In this document: piece by piece, positions 38,396 through 38,597 of the stretch | Layout: each line of letters starts with the position of its first letter | How positions within the stretch are numbered: the first letter of the stretch is position 1 | NCBI GenBank assembly: GCA_018992685.1 | Contig: JACVGT010000016.1 | Location: 1 to 38,597 of the forward strand | Reading direction: 5' to 3' | DNA length: 38,597 nucleotides | From: Theionarchaea archaeon | Lineage (GTDB): Archaea > Methanobacteriota_B > Thermococci > Methanofastidiosales > SZ-28-30 | Made by a program: the position numbers and the translations under genes | The notes under the pieces: generated by a model | Database searches by the model: none | What the model was told of the DNA's origin: nothing | Seen by the model: the letters and a program-made list of their open reading frames with translations, nothing else

Positions 38396-38425
38396 TTCAG
38401 TCACGGATACTGAAAGTCTTGGGTG

Positions 38426-38433
38426 CATATAAA
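38426..38433 (-). promoter_or_regulatory. TATA box of the short-chain dehydrogenase gene
   Basis: TTTATATG on the minus strand, centred 25-26 nt from GTG 38404. It lies immediately next to the stop codon of the partial frame upstream. Confidence 0.6.
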
Positions 38434-38434
38434 C

Positions 38435-38596
38435 CTAGCATGCCTGGAACATGGAGTGGGTTGTGTGCAGCCGGAGTTCTTCTCTGGCTTCATCGCACAC
38501 AACAGTATTCTCAATCATTTCTGCTGTGGATGGACCAGTGTCAACCTCATGCAACTCATTAAAGTCCCTCTGAATGTCAGGGCTGCTGCCTTGGCC
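38435..38596 (-). CDS. Possible C-terminal end of another gene (partial)
   Basis: A minus-strand frame is open from the window edge to TAG at 38435-38437 and gives 53 residues, ending REELRLHTTHSMFQAC. It has acidic helices (PDIQRDFNELHEVD). No start is visible. No family can be recognised in so short a piece, and the other two frames on this strand have stops. Its stop abuts the TATA box of the next gene. Confidence 0.4.
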   Translation of the reverse strand, partial: GQGSSPDIQRDFNELHEVDTGPSTAEMIENTVVCDEAREELRLHTTHSMFQAC

Positions 38597-38597
38597 A

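Overview
The window is chromosomal DNA from an archaeon, most likely a euryarchaeal lineage. The evidence is internal: a histone fold gene, transcription factor E, a three-subunit replication protein A operon of the Pyrococcus type, an archaeosine radical-SAM enzyme, Trm56, an initiator tRNA-Met with the archaeal A1-U72 pair, KaiC-like and AbrB-like genes, and TATA boxes at a fixed distance upstream of most genes. Base composition is moderate. A more exact placement (for example near Thermococci, Theionarchaea or Methanofastidiosa) is only a guess. No IS element, prophage, CRISPR array or replication origin was recognised.

Layout. 1-3.6 kb: three same-strand AMP-forming, F390-synthetase/phenylacetate-CoA-ligase-like enzymes (the first cut by the window edge), with a divergent cysteine-cluster (YkgJ-type) protein between the first two. 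3.6-6.5 kb (minus): an operon of S-adenosylhomocysteine hydrolase, an APH-fold phosphotransferase and an APS-kinase-like P-loop kinase. 6.6-7.8 kb: a membrane-anchored exported protein. 8.0-10.4 kb: a metallophosphoesterase, a nucleotidyltransferase-like protein and a nitroreductase that lacks a standard start codon. 10.4-14.1 kb: a small membrane protein, RaSEA, a HAD hydrolase and a saccharopine-dehydrogenase-family protein. 14.3-17.0 kb: a SecB-like small protein overlapping a LarA-type racemase with all catalytic residues, then an exported DUF4430 protein overlapping an ECF transporter S component. 17.1-17.9 kb: an exported S-layer-like protein.

18.0-22.9 kb is an information-processing island: RNA m5C methyltransferase, Trm56, TFE and TrmJ-like methyltransferase (plus), facing the RPA41-RPA14-RPA32 operon (minus). 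23.4-28.7 kb holds a UPF0173 metallo-hydrolase and three proteins of interest: an exported protein joining an S-layer-like module to a caspase-like His/Cys domain, a small COG2112-type kinase, and a membrane protein with a GATase-like ectodomain, helical repeats and a cytoplasmic SHOCT tail. 28.8-34.8 kb carries a PflX-like radical SAM protein, two stand-alone Lrp-type effector domains, KaiC-like and AbrB-like genes, a class V aminotransferase, the initiator tRNA, an Xaa-Pro-peptidase-type M24 enzyme and the histone with a possible 52-codon companion. 35.0-37.5 kb is a large TPR membrane protein whose repeats include a perfect 102-bp tandem duplication. 37.5-38.4 kb is a short-chain dehydrogenase, followed by the edge of one more possible gene.

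Expression signals. In at least twenty places a TATA box lies 25-26 nt (centre to first base) upstream of an ATG or GTG. About fourteen genes look leaderless on this spacing. In eight further genes the predicted first bases of the mRNA are GTG, usually GTGA, and the start codon follows 8-9 nt later, so that the 5' end itself looks like a shortened Shine-Dalgarno element. I used this rule to choose several starts.
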